The notes under the pieces: generated by a model
What the model was told of the DNA's origin: nothing
The model's input: the letters and a program-made list of their open reading frames with translations, nothing else
Database searches by the model: none
Shown: positions 44,193 through 54,791 of the stretch, piece after piece
Layout of the letters: each line of letters begins with the position of its first letter
How positions within the stretch are numbered: position 1 is the first letter of the stretch
Source of the DNA: Ignelater luminosus
Lineage: Eukaryota; Arthropoda; Insecta; Coleoptera; Elateridae
Assembly (NCBI GenBank): GCA_011009095.1
Contig: VTPC01089974.1
Location: 292,912-356,911 of the forward strand
DNA length: 64,000 bases
Direction of reading: 5' to 3'
Position numbers and translations under genes: made by a program

Positions 44193-44716
44193 TTAGCGTA
44201 TAACATTTATGGGAAGTGTAGAATTACGACCTGCAACTCTAATCAACAACTTTTCTCCAAGTTGCTTTGAAGTCTCATGCCAGACACATTTTCCAATAAT
44301 TGGGACTTCTTCCAGAGGAGATCGGAAAGCAACTAACATAGTCAAACAAGCCCCATCTTCATCATTTTTTGGATCATGTTCCACCTATTGTTTATTACAA
44401 GTTACTATTGATATGTTTTAATAAATTTAGAAACTTACAGAAAGCAAGCCATGTGGCCTGTGGGGTGCTACCTCGGCTCCAAATATTTCAACCATAAACC
44501 TTTTAAGAGTGGAATGAAGAGATTTAGAAGGATAAATTTCACAAGTTGGAAGATGAAAAGCTGTACGTTCACTAAGTAATACGTGAACACGATTTGTTGC
44601 TCTTTTCTTAATTACCACTATTAATCGCAACAGCAGTTTTTTTGTGTGATCTTACTAATGGTAATTGTTCTTGATGCCAAGTGTTATCCTGTACTTGACA
44701 TGCTGCAGCATAAGCT
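44193..44716 (-). CDS. Nudix-like domain protein, partial, one frameshift
   Basis: Exons are 44716-44439 and 44384-44193, joined by a short GT-AG intron that keeps frame (GLLS then VEHDPKNDEDGACL). The segment CEIYPSKSLHSTLK-RFMVEIFG has the spacing of a Nudix box (GX5EX7REUXEEXGU). It keeps R, one E and the last G, but has Cys for the first Gly, Lys for the first Glu and Phe for the second Glu, so it is probably not catalytic. The upstream part of the first exon (AYAAACQVQDNTWHQEQ) is one base out of frame, with the break at an A7 run (T7 on the + strand, 44637-44643). The 5' exons were not found. The family is inferred from spacing and general pattern only. Confidence 0.5.
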
Positions 44717-46082
44717 CTAAAATAAAGAAAACAAGAAAAATTAAAATTTACATGCAGTTACTGTTAACTTTATTAACAAGAAAATTGAATAGTACATGAA
44801 ACCATAAATAAAGATTAACAAAGTTTTCTTATAAAAGATTTATTTTGATCATATGAATTCTGAATACCTAAAATACTATCAGTACCATGCAAGGCTGTTG
44901 GTATCTTATGAATCTACTTTTTGGCCTTAAAATAGTAGTAATTCTTTTTGATGCCCTCAAAGTTAGAATTTATTCTATCACCATTACAGCAATTACTGGT
45001 GGGGGGTGGAGAGAGTGAAGGATACTTTTAAGAGTGTTTTAAACATTTTCACTTGGAAAACTTCAGTAGTTTGCAATTGTCTCATCTCTTTTGAGCCTAC
45101 ATCATGAAAATGTGGCTTCTTGTATGCCTACCTGATATTATGTATTTACTACTGTGTGTATAAAAAAGGTTTTCTTATAAAATGACCAATGGAAACAAAA
45201 CGATGTATCTGTGGTTAATCCATTCAAATAGTTAAATTGTTGGTTTTGTTTTTATTTTGACAAGCTGTTAATCATTACAAATTAACTTCAAATTGACAAC
45301 TGATGCTGACAATTGAACAAAAATCATTTATTTTAGAATTTCAATTCCATACTATGTTAATTAAATTAAAATATTTATTTAATTCAATTATGTTTTCAAA
45401 GAATTCACACCTAATTTTGACATTGCAACTACTATTAGCAGTTCTTATATACAAGACCTAAATCGCATACACTAATCTATAGGTGACTCTGATAAGACCA
45501 GTTTTTTTTACACACATTATAACATGTACAGTCTTTATCAATTAAATTTGTTAAAACCTTTTATGCACTCTGAAAAGAAACACAGTCGGTCATACAGGCA
45601 GAGTTTCTGCACAATTTTCTTATGTAGCAACAGATGTTTCATAATGTAACAATCCAATGCTCATCAGGCAAATAATTATCATCATCATCATATTATTATC
45701 AGACAGCAGAATCCCATAAGTGCTAGTGAAGTTCTAGACTGTGGTGACACTTGTTCAGTTGAGCTGTTAACTTGTGCAAACAAGTCAAATGTATATGACA
45801 GTTGGCTCATTGCCTAATACTTGGAGGGATTCATTTGCAAAATTTCATTCCCCAGATTGCTGTAAATCTGTATGGCCCTGAATAGGCACCCTTGGGCAAT
45901 ACGGAAGGGAGTACCTTTCTGGTGTTCCGAAATTCGTATTATACAAACTTTCAATACTAAGCAACCAAATTTTCAAGTCTTAATATGCATTTTAAGCATA
46001 TTTTTACATAGTTAACCCTGCTGTCACTACAAATTTTAAAGAAATTCCGTATAATTGGACGTGTCCGTCAATTCAGTCACAA
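44717..46082. other. AT-rich, nothing recognised
   Basis: Exons upstream of the Nudix-like gene would be expected here or beyond. None was recognisable. Confidence 0.4.
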
Positions 46083-46366
46083 TTGAATAGAAGAATTTGC
46101 AAAAAATGTGGAATATATTGTGCTGGTCTTACTTTCTTAAATAAGCACCAGAAAGCTTGTGCATTATCAACAATAAAAATTAAAATTAGACCTCAAAGAA
46201 TCGCGGACAAGCGCAAGAGGGAACTGATGGCAGTTATTGCCAATATCGAAAAGGAAGAAGACATGGTTGAATGAAGATGAGGTAGACACCAATGAAATTT
46301 CAATAAACTCATATGTATCTGGTGAAATTTGCGATAGCATAATGCCCACTATTTCTTTTGATGAAT
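46083..46366 (+). pseudogene. C2H2 zinc-finger + acidic tail fragment
   Basis: The sequence reads CKKCGIYCAGLTFLNKHQKAC (a Cys2-His-Cys finger), then a basic RPQRIADKRKREL region and EKEEDM. After a one-base shift it continues WLNEDEVDTNEIS. The order finger, basic RQRE-like segment and acidic WLNEDEVD tail is seen at the ends of transposon-encoded proteins. It starts right after a possible acceptor, TTGAATAG. It is broken by the frameshift and its family is undetermined. Confidence 0.45.
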
Positions 46367-46860
46367 ATACAGTGTGTCTCCAGATGGACCTAACTATACT
46401 TGTAAACTTTTTTGTTTAACAGTTATCAACTTTGAGATAGAATGTTTAAATTTTATATTTGAGCATTAACATTTCATTCCAAACAACTTTTCTAGATAGA
46501 ATTTTTCTCTACCTCTAAAAATAAGATAAGTTAACTCTCGGCATAATTCCAGGTATTCTGATTTTTCTCGCACCCCGTATGTTATATCAAAACTCCAACT
46601 GTGGTTAAGGACATTTTAGAATAAGCACAACCTTTTATGAAAAATGGCTTTTTTTTGGTACGTATGTCAAATCCATAAGAATTAGAATAATTTTTAATGA
46701 TATGATATAAATATATTTTAATTTTTGTGTAGTTGCAATTAGAAAATTTAAATTTTAATTGTTTTAGGAGATTTTTAAGAATAATTTAACTTTTTGTTAA
46801 TTTCTGTTACCGCAGTATTTTTTATCAAAACAAATTTTTTTAATCTTTTTTTTGTTTATG
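46367..46860. other. Non-coding, possible TE end
   Basis: TATA-CAGTGTGTCTCCAG near 46367-46384 and CGCACCCCGTA near 46570-46580 could be the ends of a small element. They match poorly. Confidence 0.3.
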
Positions 46861-46991
46861 GAGGGGGGGGTCTTTAAAATGTTACGTAATATTTTAAGGA
46901 GGCTCAATGAATTGTTACACTTGTTACAATAGGGGGGGGGGGGTCAAAAAATCACAAAAATGGCGTTACGTAATACTTGAATGGCCCCCTA
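46861..46991 (+). repeat. Tandem G-run / TTACGTAAT repeat
   Basis: Two units each start with a long G run. The second runs on through TCAAAAAATCAC and GGCGTTACGTAATACTTGAA into TGGCCCCC. The first is a degenerate version (GTTACGTAATATTTTAAGGAGG). A G-run plus CGTTACGTAA motif of this kind is widely dispersed in arthropod genomes. Confidence 0.6.
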
Positions 46992-47263
46992 CGAGCGCAT
47001 GCCCATACCTAGTTCGTTGAAATTTTCACCAGAGTACCTAGATATCTTTCTGCGACGATTTTGTAACAGTCATTTCATCAATTCCTGTTACAAAATTGTG
47101 GTTAACTACTCTTGAAGCGCGGGTTTATAATTTCCTTTAGTCTTATTCATTTATTAATCAATTTCAAGTTGAATATTTCTTTCTTACTAAATCTAACTTG
47201 TTGACAGTGAGACGCTGGGTATAATTTTTCCTATTTTCAAATATATTTGTGAATCCGATTGTT

Positions 47264-48000
47264 TGTTCTGGGGGGAGAATGTTGCCGGAACGAACAACGA
47301 CCTTGTCGAGGACAGAGAGAACGCAAAGAGGTTTTGTGCTGTGTTCTCGCAGTAGCCATCTTTGACGCGAGTTTTAGTGTTTAAAAGGCCTAAATCTTAG
47401 GGTAAGGATAATTTTTTATTGTTGTACCCTTTCTGATGCATCATTTGGTTTTTTTTTGTCCCATTAGCCTTCACGGAGGAGGCATTAATTATCCTTTTGG
47501 AGGAATCACTAATTAGCATTCTGGAGGCAGCATTAATTAACCTGTCGTTTGAGAATTGAATCTCCGGGGAACAATGAAATAGAAGTTCTTCTGGTGGAAT
47601 TTCTCAACCTTGAGCCCTGTCTGCTTGCCAATTTAATGAACCCTTGAGAAGAGACGTATGATCATCAAAGAGCGGCAGAGAATAGTTGATGCGTCATGAA
47701 AAGAATCGGTGACGTGTCGTGCCAGTGGCGGAACGTTTACCAAATATTATATAAAGGCACGTAGCATGAGTGATGCACTACACTTGGATATAAGGAGTCG
47801 ATTGCTAAATAATGTTGGCCTTGCTTAATTTTTTTCAGTATTGTTAAAGTATCATTTATCTAACGTTTAATTTTCTTAATATTTTGGATCGAAAAATAAA
47901 AAGCTTCTTGAATTTTGTTTAATTAACTTTTATTCAATAATAAAAATTATCGTCATCTTCCTTGTCTTTTTCTTCTAATCATTCCATTGCTACATAGTGT
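47264..48000 (+). mobile_element. Putative LTR fragment with TATA box and AATAAA
   Basis: It begins TGTTCTGGGGGGAGAATGTT, which is typical of gypsy-type LTR starts. It contains TATATAAAGG (47748-47757) and, 140 bp later, AATAAA (47895-47900), the spacing expected of U3-R-U5. The right boundary is unclear and no internal retroelement genes follow. It is possibly a solo LTR. Confidence 0.4.
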
Positions 48001-48625
48001 CTCACATACCACCAACAACAACTGTATTATGATTACATTAAAGTATTAATAAAGATAAAGTATTTCAAACCCTAACAAATTTAATATTTATTATGATTAA
48101 TTTTCATTTATTCAAATTGTAAATTCGTATTTATAATAGTAAAACAATGACATATTTGCACCTTTGTAATAATTAAAACTGAAAATATAAAACGAAAATG
48201 TGTTACACCACTGACCTGCGCTTATTTTTGTAGAAAATACGTCACTATCCTACGCAAATTGCACATGTCCGCCTTAATAATATCGATAAACTCAACGTCT
48301 TTAAATACATTGTGGTGACGTATACGGACAAGTTTACTGGGCCATCAACTATTTCATGCCGCTCCTTAATGATCATCCATCTAGTCAACTGCTTCCAAAT
48401 TTTCCACCGTTTAATGAGTCCAGAATTGCGTTTTATAATTTTAAGGCGTATATTTAAAACTTTTAAATAATTTTCTTGGATCAATTAAGATAAATGAGCT
48501 GGGTAACTAACTTGAATTTGAAGTTAATACAAAAAAACCGCTTCGTTTATTTAATCCTTTTAAATAAATTAAACTTTCTTGAGAAACTCCTTAATTACTT
48601 TTGTCATATTTAGGTTTGTCAATTA
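48001..48625. other. AT-rich; unrecognised minus-strand ORF
   Basis: The minus ORF 48484-48245 is basic (KRWKIWKQLTRW) and has no recognised domain. No other feature was seen. Confidence 0.35.
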
Positions 48626-48627
48626 TA

Positions 48628-49932
48628 AAGGGTTTTCCAATAAGAGGTGTTATTTTGATATTCAAAGAAAAGTGCCATTTTTTAATATAAATGATCGGAT
48701 GTTTATTTCATTATAAAGAGGAAGGTATGCCGTTAATAGTGGAAAATAACATCAGGCAAATGACCACCACGACCACGCTTACAGGACAATATCCTTTTCA
48801 TGAAATTTTCCATAACCAAATCGCAAAGTGGCTGCCCTATGTCCTCGATAGCCTCACGAATTCCATCTTTGAGGTCTTGAATCGACGCTGGGCTGTTGGC
48901 GTAGACCTTCTCTTTCACGTGGCCCCAAAGAAAGAAGTCGCAAGGTGTTAAATCACAAGATCTCGGTGGCCAATTGTGATCACCTCTTCGAGAGATAACA
49001 CGGTCCGGAAACTTTTTCCGTAAAAGATCAATGGTTTCGTTGCTTGTGTGGCACGTAGCGCCGTCTTGTTGAAAGTAAACGTTGTCCAGATCAATACCAT
49101 CCAATTCCGGCCATAAAAAATCGTTAATCATCTCTCGATAGCGCAATCCAGTCACCGTAACTGTTGCTCCAGCCTCATTTTCGAAAAAGTAAGGTCCAAT
49201 GACTCCGCCGGACCATAAACCGCACCAAACAGTCACACGTTGAGGATAGAGAGACTTTTCAACAATAACTCTTGGATTTTCTGAGCCCCAGATCCGACAA
49301 TTTTGCTTGTTGACGAAGCCACCGAGGTGGAAATGGGCCTCATCACTCAAGATGATTTTTCGATGGAATTCTGGATCATTTTCATGCATTTCAACGACCC
49401 AATCAGCAAAGACACGACGTTGTTGATGATCGGCCGGCTTGAGTTCTTGTATTAACTGGACTTTATAAGCCTTAAGACCCAAATCTTTATGCAAAATACG
49501 GTGTAATGACGTTTGTGGAATGACTAATTCCAAAGAACGACGAGGAATGGACAAACCTGGGTTTTCTTTAACACTTTCGGCTACAACAGCAATATTCTCG
49601 GCTGTTCTTGAGCGACGTGCACGGGTTTTATTCTTCACATCACTAACTTGTCCCAAGAGCTCGAATTTTTTCACCAATTTCTGTATTGCGGTCCGACAAG
49701 GTGCTTCACGGTGACCCAAAAATGTTCGAGTTTTACGAAGCGTCTCTGCCAAATTTTCACCATTTTTACAGTGAATTTTAATAATTTCAATGCGTTGTTG
49801 AAGCGTGTATCGTTCCATATTTATTAATGGCGTAGTTTCTACTTGTCAAATGTCAAAAAATGATAGCTTCAAAAGTGACATCTACCGAAATAGCGGGCTA
49901 TTCAAAATAACACCTCTTATTGGAAAACCCTT
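48628..49932 (-). mobile_element. DD41D (rosa-like) element, copy 3, intact
   Basis: Length is 1305 bp, with perfect 31-bp inverted ends (AAGGGTTTTCCAATAAGAGG onward) and TA flanks at 48626-48627 and 49933-49934. It encodes a full-length transposase. The ends, the ORF and the target duplication are all intact, so this copy could be autonomous. Confidence 0.97.
48733..49818 (-). CDS. DD41D Tc1/mariner transposase, full length
   Basis: The protein is 361 aa from the ATG at 49818. The N-terminus is an HTH region (RIEIIKIHCKNGENLAET). A second HTH-like segment includes TSLHRILHKDLGLKAYK. The catalytic core has D1 in IILSDEAHFHL, D2 in YFQQDGATCH and D3 in LTPCDFFLWG. I count 41 residues between D2 and D3, which places it in the DD41D group (rosa-like) and not in DD34D mariner or DD34E Tc1. 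The enzyme would cut and reinsert the element at TA sites in the nucleus. No stop or frameshift is present. The C-terminus is RGRGGHLPDVIFHY. Confidence 0.95.
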   Translation of the reverse strand: MERYTLQQRIEIIKIHCKNGENLAETLRKTRTFLGHREAPCRTAIQKLVKKFELLGQVSDVKNKTRARRSRTAENIAVVAESVKENPGLSIPRRSLELVIPQTSLHRILHKDLGLKAYKVQLIQELKPADHQQRRVFADWVVEMHENDPEFHRKIILSDEAHFHLGGFVNKQNCRIWGSENPRVIVEKSLYPQRVTVWCGLWSGGVIGPYFFENEAGATVTVTGLRYREMINDFLWPELDGIDLDNVYFQQDGATCHTSNETIDLLRKKFPDRVISRRGDHNWPPRSCDLTPCDFFLWGHVKEKVYANSPASIQDLKDGIREAIEDIGQPLCDLVMENFMKRILSCKRGRGGHLPDVIFHY

Positions 49933-49934
49933 TA

Positions 49935-50632
49935 TAAAGGGAGCGATATTGATTTATATATTTTTTTCGCTTGTTTTGGTTAATTTTCAGATGTGTGGAA
50001 AAATCCAGTAGCGCTACTTGACCTCATCCTGAAGTAAATGTGGTGAGTTAATTAGTTATAAACATTAAACTTCAATGTCGTTTCTCTTAATTGTTTTTTT
50101 TTTATAAATTAAGTTCACACAAAGGGGTTATTTTTTATAATTTTAATTTGGGGTCAAACCAATGCGTCATCATAATAGTGTTTTGTTTCTTTTCCTTTAA
50201 TTAGAATTTCTTAGTTAACTAATTTTCAATGTTGCATCGGTATTTCCTATAACTTTAAATTTTAACAAGGTCGAGTGATAACTATTTTTACAATTCGATT
50301 CATTTTATGTGATTGGCTCTTTTGATAAGTCTTTATTGTTAGAGAAATGTATAATAAATTTTTCTGAAATCTTAATTTTATATTTTTAAATTTTATTCTG
50401 TTATTAAATTTAAATCTAATATACATTTTTTGGCGCTCCCCTATATATTCATAGTTTATTTTTTTGTATTCTTCGAATTAATAGAATATTATATAAAGTG
50501 CATTTCTGTGTTTTATTGTATGTGTAAATGAGAACCTTCACCTATGGCAACCCCTGAGCTAGTCTGGCCTAGGACCTTTGTTCTTAGATTGCAAAAATCA
50601 TAATCCACTTTGTAACGCAAGGTTACGTTACA
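49935..50632. repeat. T-rich block ending like 20322-21797 (putative LTR end)
   Basis: The last 80 bases carry CTGGCCTAGGACCT (50564-50577) and the terminal GTAACGCA..GGTTACGTTACAATGT seen at 21797. The upstream part is T-rich and non-coding. DD41D copy 3 may have inserted in this repeat. Confidence 0.35.
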
Positions 50633-51394
50633 ATGTGTAACAACGCCAGAAAGTTAGGATTCAGGCCTTCTTTTTTCTGACAGTGGCTACGGATTTTTTG
50701 TTAACACACCCTTAGCACCAAGTAACTTTCCGCTAAGATTGAAAATCCCGGGCACACTTAGAAACTATTTCAAACTTCCCCAAACGGCCTAAAAAAAGGA
50801 ACATGTTCAGGAAAAAGGACGTTCGGCAATCCTACTTTTTCCTTAAAAAACAAACACACACCTCGGATTAAGATTATGTAATTATATGTAAGGGACGAAT
50901 TCACGAATTAAACTGAGACTGTGAGAATACCCGCAAGGGCACGTTGTGTATATAGTGCTAGCCCGATTGCATAATATTGCTTTTGTCTGGCGAAGACAAA
51001 GCATAAAATATGTGTTGATAAACACACTAAATGAGTCAGTCGGTGGTCCAGATGAATAATGTGGTCGACACTGACGGTAGCGTATTAATATTTAACACTT
51101 GGCGGTAGTCATAAATTCAACTTCAAAATCAGCAAGTCTGATGGGGTAGGGAACTATAGTATTAATTACAAAAGAAAGAATGTACATAAACTTTTGTTTT
51201 TTATTTGAGTAGATAATTTTATTTTCAAGTGAAATAAACATCGGAACTTTGTGTTCGTCTCGATCCGAAATATCAACTAGAATTCCACCTACAATCCGAA
51301 GACTACTGATAACATTGCAAAAATTTATGAAAATTAGATAAACAAATAAAAGAAATAAAAAATATTTCAGAGTTTAAACTGATCACCCAATATA
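50633..51394. other. No gene recognised
   Basis: A TGTAACAACGCC at 50635-50646 could begin another LTR-like sequence. No matching end was found. Confidence 0.35.
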
Positions 51395-52211
51395 CAGTCA
51401 ACGAAATAAATGTTTTCAATTCCTGAAAATCAACGAAATTCTGATTTTTACAGACAATAAAAGAAGAATGGGTTTAGAAATTGAAAAAATTCAAACGCTA
51501 ATTCGTTTATTAAACATATTTTTACATAATTACAAGATTTTGTTAAAATGAAATAAAAAATAAAAAAAACACTAAATTTAAATAAAAAGTGTTTTCAAAG
51601 CTTGCTTAAGCATTATGTGAAGCACGAAAAATAACACTTTTTTTTCAGGGACGCAATAATAATAATTATTAATATCTAGTATGCCTCCCTTCTGCCTTAA
51701 TTACCTCTTGTTAACGGTTTTTCATTGAATTGACCAAATTTACACAATCTTCTAGTTTGGTTTTGTTCCATTCCTCCAAGATGAAGGTCTTCAACTGATT
51801 TCGGTTTGAAGGATGTCTCGCTGCTACTCGTATTTTCAAATCTGCCCATAAATGCTCTATAACGTTAAGGTTCGGACTCTGTGGAGGCGGTTCTGTTACT
51901 TTTGGGCAGTTGTAGAGCATCCAGAAACGTACTGCTTAGAAGCGATGTTTAGCATCGTTATTCTGGTAAAATAGATAACGTCCTTCCAGGCCCAACTTTC
52001 GCGCACTGCTGTTCAGATGGATCTTCAGGATAGTTAAATACTGTAAGTGATCCATAGTCCCTTCAATAAAAGTCATTTCTCCAACACCAGAAGCTGCCAT
52101 ACACTCCTAAACCATCACTGACAATTCAACGAATTTTACGGTAGGTATAATATTCTTGGGTTTCAGCGCTTCATTTGCCTTCCGCCAAACTCGTTGAGGT
52201 CCATCATTGTA

Positions 52212-53418
52212 TCAGGAGTACAAATTAGTTTGGTTTGTTTTTCAAAAGATAGCACTGGCTGTGATGAATATTTCATAGTGACAGCTGATTTCGGTAGTTT
52301 TAGAGAAGTTAGACATCTGTCAATTAAATTAAGTTTATATCGCTTTGAGTTTCATAAAAAAAACTTGTTTTTTACTGTGTTGAATATGTCGAATTTTGTG
52401 TTAACTAAGCAGCATTTGCGGGAGGTTTTGGTTTTCCATTTTAATTGAAAGAAAAGTGCAGCTGAAGCGCATCGAATACTTGTGGAAGTTTATGGTGACA
52501 ATGCTCCAACTGATAAATCATGTAGGGAATGGTTTCGACGTTTCAAGAATGGTGATTTCAGCGTTGAAGACAAGCCTCGCTCTAGACAGCCAAAAAAATT
52601 CGAAGACAATGAATTGAAGACATTACTCGATGAAGATCCAATTCAAAGGCAAGGCAATTGGGTTCCTCATGAACTGAAACCGAGAGACGTTGAAAGGCGA
52701 TTTTTTTCTTGCGAGCAGTTGATTGGAAAGGTTTTTTACATCAGATAGTGACTGGAGATGAGAAATGGATATTCTACGCTAACCCCAAGAATAAAAAAAT
52801 ACTACGCTTTGCCCAGTCAATCGTTGCCATCGACATCAACATCAACAGCAAAACCGAATATTCATGGTTCGAAAGTCATGCTGTGTATCTGGTGGGACCA
52901 AAAGGGTGTTGTGTATTATGAGCTGCTACAACCTGGCGAATCCATTACGGGCGATCGGTATAGGCTACAATTGATTCGTTTGAGCCGCGCATTACGAGAA
53001 AAACGGTCGGAGCACGAGCAAAGACATGACAAAGTTATTCTTCTGCATGACAACGCTCGGCCTCATGTCGCAAAAGTCGTAAAAACATATTTGGAAACGC
53101 TGAAGTGGGATATTTTACCGCACCCGCCGTGTTCTCCGAACATTGCTCCTTCTGATTACTGGTTGTTCCGAAGGATGCAGCACGATTTAGCAGGTCACCG
53201 GTTCACTTCTTCCGCAGATATCGAAAATTGGCTCGAAACTTGGACCGCTTCAAAAAACCAGACATTTTTTCGAGGGGCAATTCGAAAATTGCCTGAGAGG
53301 TGGGAAAAAGTCGTAATCAGCGATGGACAATACTTTGAATAATCTGTCCTTTCATTTTGTTTTAAAATAAATGCATTTTTGCCAGCAAAAAACGGACCGA
53401 ACTAATTTGTACTCCCGA
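52212..53418 (+). mobile_element. mariner (mauritiana/Mos1-like) element, internal deletion
   Basis: The inverted ends are TCAGGAGTACAAATTAGT and TCGGGAGTACAAATTAGT, followed by GTTTTT tracts. TA flanks lie at 52210-52211 and 53419-53420. The element is 1207 bp and is inserted in the Tc1 transposase coding region. Confidence 0.9.
52386..53342 (+). pseudogene. Mos1-like mariner transposase, disrupted
   Basis: The ATG at 52386 begins MSNFVLTKQHLREVL. An in-frame TGA lies at about 52446, then KKSAAEAHRILVE and CREWFRRFKNGDFSVEDK. About 30 residues are missing between LLDEDPIQRQ and GNWVPHELKPRDVERR. Frameshifts follow near 52725 and 52815. The catalytic blocks VTGDEKWIFY, LHDNARPHVAK and IAPSDYWLF are all still visible, as is the C-terminal RWEKVVISDGQYFE. 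Inactive. Confidence 0.93.
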
Positions 53419-54301
53419 TAATATAGCATAATCTTTGATTCGTCGCAAAATATTGCATTGTGCCAGTAATGTTCATCGTGATTAATAGTCTGATTAGCAA
53501 ACTTTAATCGTTTTTCGATGTTAATCTGAGAGAGCAACGGTTTTTTCCTTGCAGTTCTTGATGCAAATTTGTTCCGTTTGAGCGCAGTTTGAATAGTTCT
53601 GCTGGTCACCTGCACACCGGTTTCGTTTAGTAGCTCATTTGCTAATTTCTTGCTCGAAACCCGAGGGTTATCTCGCACTTTTTTCCGTAATAATCGTGTA
53701 TTTGTCTCTGATAATTTCTTGGGCCTCTCTGGAGAAGCCTTTAGTTCCAATCTGTCTTCATTTTTAATACGGTTTATTACGTTATACCCTGTTCGGATAT
53801 TCACATTTAACGTATTCGCAATTTCAGCGTACGTTTTTCCGTTTGCATGGTTAAATTAATCGAATAATTTCGCTACTTGTTCTTTTACCAGGCATCTTAA
53901 ATTTAAGTTTACTGATCAAACAGGCGCGACAATATTAATGAAATTTGCAAAAATCTATCCTTACTTACCTTAAGGACACTTGATCTTACTTCATATTAAG
54001 TTTCGCTGATAACGCTTTCTTCTATAAATTAATAATGAAGCAGTTATCGCGTCTGGCTCCTACTTTGAAAACATTTTTTTCGCACGTATCAAAACGATTT
54101 GTCTAGACAAATTGGGCACTGGCATCTAAAAAGTCCCTTATCAAAAATATTAAATTACACTCTGTTTTTTCTAATAATGGATTTGCCTATAATACTATAA
54201 CGTTCATATTTTTAAGATAATAATTAACAGAGTTATCAATAAATAAACTTGAAATTTTATGTATTTTTTGAATTGAAAACATTTACATATTTCGTTGACT
54301 G

Positions 54302-54791
54302 TGCGTACATATGTTAATTGTTAAAACGTTGAAATCGTGACTTTTTAACATTCGATGGCAAGTACACACAGTATTATTAGTTTTCCGTCAAACACACATT
54401 TACGTTGGGTTTTTTTTGCCCTACAACCAGGTTTACAAATGAAGCGTTCTCGTTATTGTTTGATAAAATACCTTTCAATAAAGATTTTTTAACGTAATTC
54501 AAAAACTCAATTTATCTAAGACTATAAAGCAAACTTTTTTTAGACTAAAAAGTTATTTAGTTTTTACGGTATCTTAAAAATATATCTTGATCATATTTTA
54601 AAAAATACTTTCGTGATTTTGCATTTTGTTGGAGCAATATTGATATCACCAAACTAAACAAATTTGAGTCACCATGATATTAAATTTCTCAGTCAAAAAT
54701 AGCAATCACAACAATAAAATTATAAATTGTTTACAAAAAGGGCTCATATATTTTCGCCCGCGTCAACTTGTCGGACAGAAGTTAAGTTACG
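54302..54791. other. Spacer and probable cyclin J promoter region
   Basis: Non-coding sequence between the Tc1 element and the cyclin J start codon. No TATA box or other core element could be assigned with confidence. Confidence 0.4.

Larger units (their letters stand above)
51711..53895 (-). pseudogene. Tc1 (DD34E-type) transposase, split and decayed
   Basis: The start MPGKRTSSEIIRL is at 53895. After a frame break an HTH region follows (NRIKNEDRL), then ARKKPLL, RLKFAN and CDESKIMLYY with the first Asp. The ORF then stops at the mariner insertion. Beyond it the same frame resumes as NDGPQRVWRKANEALKPKNI, and the end contains QSPNLNVIEHLWADLK with the catalytic Glu block. Several frameshifts are present. 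The gene is dead. Confidence 0.85.
51395..54301 (-). mobile_element. Tc1-like element interrupted by a mariner
   Basis: The inverted ends are CAGTCAACGAAATAAATG on the left and the inverse at 54273-54301. TA precedes the left end; the right flank has decayed to TG. Without the nested mariner the element would be about 1.7 kb. The transposase is on the minus strand and broken. Confidence 0.85.
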
